From: JAKFEW01 sp036675505
GTDB taxonomy: Bacteria; Cyanobacteriota; Sericytochromatia; S15B-MN24; JAQBPE01
DNA: 64,000 bases
Direction: 5' to 3'
NCBI GenBank assembly: GCA_036675505.1
Contig: JAKFEW010000084.1
Coordinates: 18,538-82,537, forward strand
Shown: positions 63,212 to 64,000 of the stretch, piece after piece
Position numbering within the stretch: position 1 is the stretch's first letter
Layout of the letters: the number at the start of each line of letters is the position of its first letter
Notes under the pieces: generated by a model
The model's database searches: none
What the model was told of the DNA's origin: nothing
The model's input: only the letters and a program-made list of their open reading frames with translations
Translations under genes and position numbers: made by a program

Positions 63212-64000
63212 ATGGACGTCGCGTCCGCACCCCCGTTCACGCCTGCGCACCACCGCGCCGTCGGCCCCCTGCGGCCTGACGGCACGCTCTGGCGCCTGGT
63301 GGACGAGCGGACGGGCGAGCCGGTGGTCTGCCGCCTGCTGCCGCCGCCGCGCGACGAGGACGATCCCGCCGCACCGCTGCGCCTGCGGCAGGGCCTCTGG
63401 ACGCTCTCGCAGCCCAGCCACCCGGCCCTGATCGGCGTGCGCGATCACGGGGTGGCGCCCGACGGAACCCGCTGGCTGACCACGCCCTGGATCGACGCGC
63501 CGCGCCTCGCCGACGCCGGGCCGCTCGCAGCGAGCAGCGTGGCACGCCTGCTCGGGGATCTGCTCGGCGCGCTCGATTGCCTGCACCGCAACGGCCTGGT
63601 CCACGGCGGGTTGGATGCTCGCCGCGTGCGGGTGTTCCCTGACGGCGCCGCCATGCTGATGGACCTGGGCCGGGCCGCCGAGTTGCTCGATGGTCGGGTC
63701 GGCGGCCTCGGCGGCCGGCCCGACGCCGACCCGCGCCGCGATCTGCGGGCGGCCGGGGCGATCGCCCTCGCTGCCCTGCCGGACGCGCCGCCCACGCCCG
63801 ATTGGCTGCCCGTCGGCACCTTGCCCGGGGCGGCCGACGCCGTCTTGCGGCGGCTGCTCGCACCCGACCCCGAGGCGGGCTTCGGCTCGGCGCGGGAGGC
63901 GCTGGCGGCGCTGGGCCTCGCCGCCGAAGGCGGTGATGCGCCGCTGCCCGCCGCCCCGTTGATCGGCCGCGCCGGCGAGCGGGCCCGGCTCGGCACCGCG
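63212..64000 (+). CDS. Degenerate Ser/Thr kinase-like protein, cut by the right edge
   Basis: The first 263 codons of a larger protein. Residues about 15-230 follow a protein-kinase fold (CRLL in place of the VAIK lysine strand, WLTTPWIDAPRL hinge, DCLHRNGLVHGGLDARRV, AAMLMDLGRA), but HRD is replaced by HGG and DFG by DLG. The final visible residues, PLIGRAGERARLGTA, resemble the start of an AAA-type ATPase domain. This matches large signalling proteins of kinase-AAA(-PAS/HK) type, in which the kinase part is often inactive. TATGAT at 63177-63182 may be the -10 of its promoter. Confidence 0.75.
   Translation, partial: MDVASAPPFTPAHHRAVGPLRPDGTLWRLVDERTGEPVVCRLLPPPRDEDDPAAPLRLRQGLWTLSQPSHPALIGVRDHGVAPDGTRWLTTPWIDAPRLADAGPLAASSVARLLGDLLGALDCLHRNGLVHGGLDARRVRVFPDGAAMLMDLGRAAELLDGRVGGLGGRPDADPRRDLRAAGAIALAALPDAPPTPDWLPVGTLPGAADAVLRRLLAPDPEAGFGSAREALAALGLAAEGGDAPLPAAPLIGRAGERARLGTA

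Overview
The window is about 70% GC, densely coded on both strands, and contains no rRNA, tRNA, CRISPR array or transposase that I could find. Lipobox lipoproteins, a beta-barrel-like protein and a type IV pseudopilin point to a diderm bacterium. A plant/cyanobacterial-type ferredoxin-NADP reductase and a DUF2227 protein hint at the cyanobacterial lineage, perhaps a non-photosynthetic branch such as Sericytochromatia. That placement is inference; other high-GC environmental phyla are not excluded.

Layout. 1-3.0 kb (minus): an operon of a BNR beta-propeller, a ThiS/MoaD-like sulfur carrier, a MoeB-rhodanese fusion and a lipoprotein running off the left edge. 3.2-4.0 kb: a membrane-anchored hypothetical. 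4.1-22.4 kb (plus): an 18-kb biosynthetic operon with every junction overlapping: an N5-(carboxyethyl)ornithine synthase-like dehydrogenase, a ketosynthase III, a MaoC-ketoreductase fusion, an FkbH-like protein, a free acyl carrier protein, and a 4293-residue lipid-initiated NRPS. The NRPS order is FAAL-PCP-C-PCP-C-A-PCP-C-A(NMT)-PCP-C. Its first elongation module has no A domain, its first C domain is interrupted in frame by a palindromic repeat also found at 45.3 kb, and it ends in a C domain with no thioesterase. A UvrA paralogue and an AlkB-type hydroxylase lie convergently downstream.

26-33 kb: a LysM/C39-like protease, DUF2227, a double-PAS histidine kinase, DUF5677-like, SEC-C, a peptidoglycan-binding protein, an HExxH protein, a queuosine-precursor transporter and an HMA metal-binding protein. 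33.7-40.8 kb: a pseudopilin operon headed by a lipoprotein with an 8-residue tandem repeat, an HExxH lipoprotein, two DUF6065-like paralogues, exported MsrA and a second C39-like protein. 40.8-44.3 kb: a pyrK-pyrD-pyrF-pyrE operon with a strong promoter and an intrinsic terminator lying just before, and in frame with, pyrK. Divergent to it, another strong promoter drives a short leader ORF and terminator ahead of an asparagine-synthetase/AsnRS-like gene. 45.3-54.7 kb: the repeat element, TfoX-N, DUF1963, a hydrolase, an NHL lipoprotein and small envelope proteins. 54.8-60.4 kb: ferredoxin-NADP reductase, cytochrome P450, an SDR, and 3-hydroxybutyrate dehydrogenase with a GntP-type permease. 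60.5-64 kb: two lipoproteins and the start of a kinase-like protein cut by the right edge.

The most unusual content is the NRPS system with its odd module 1 and repeat insertion, a family of three lipoproteins built on Asn-Asn-Gly repeats (34.9, 49.0 and 60.6 kb), and the two terminator-containing leaders that face each other at 44 kb.
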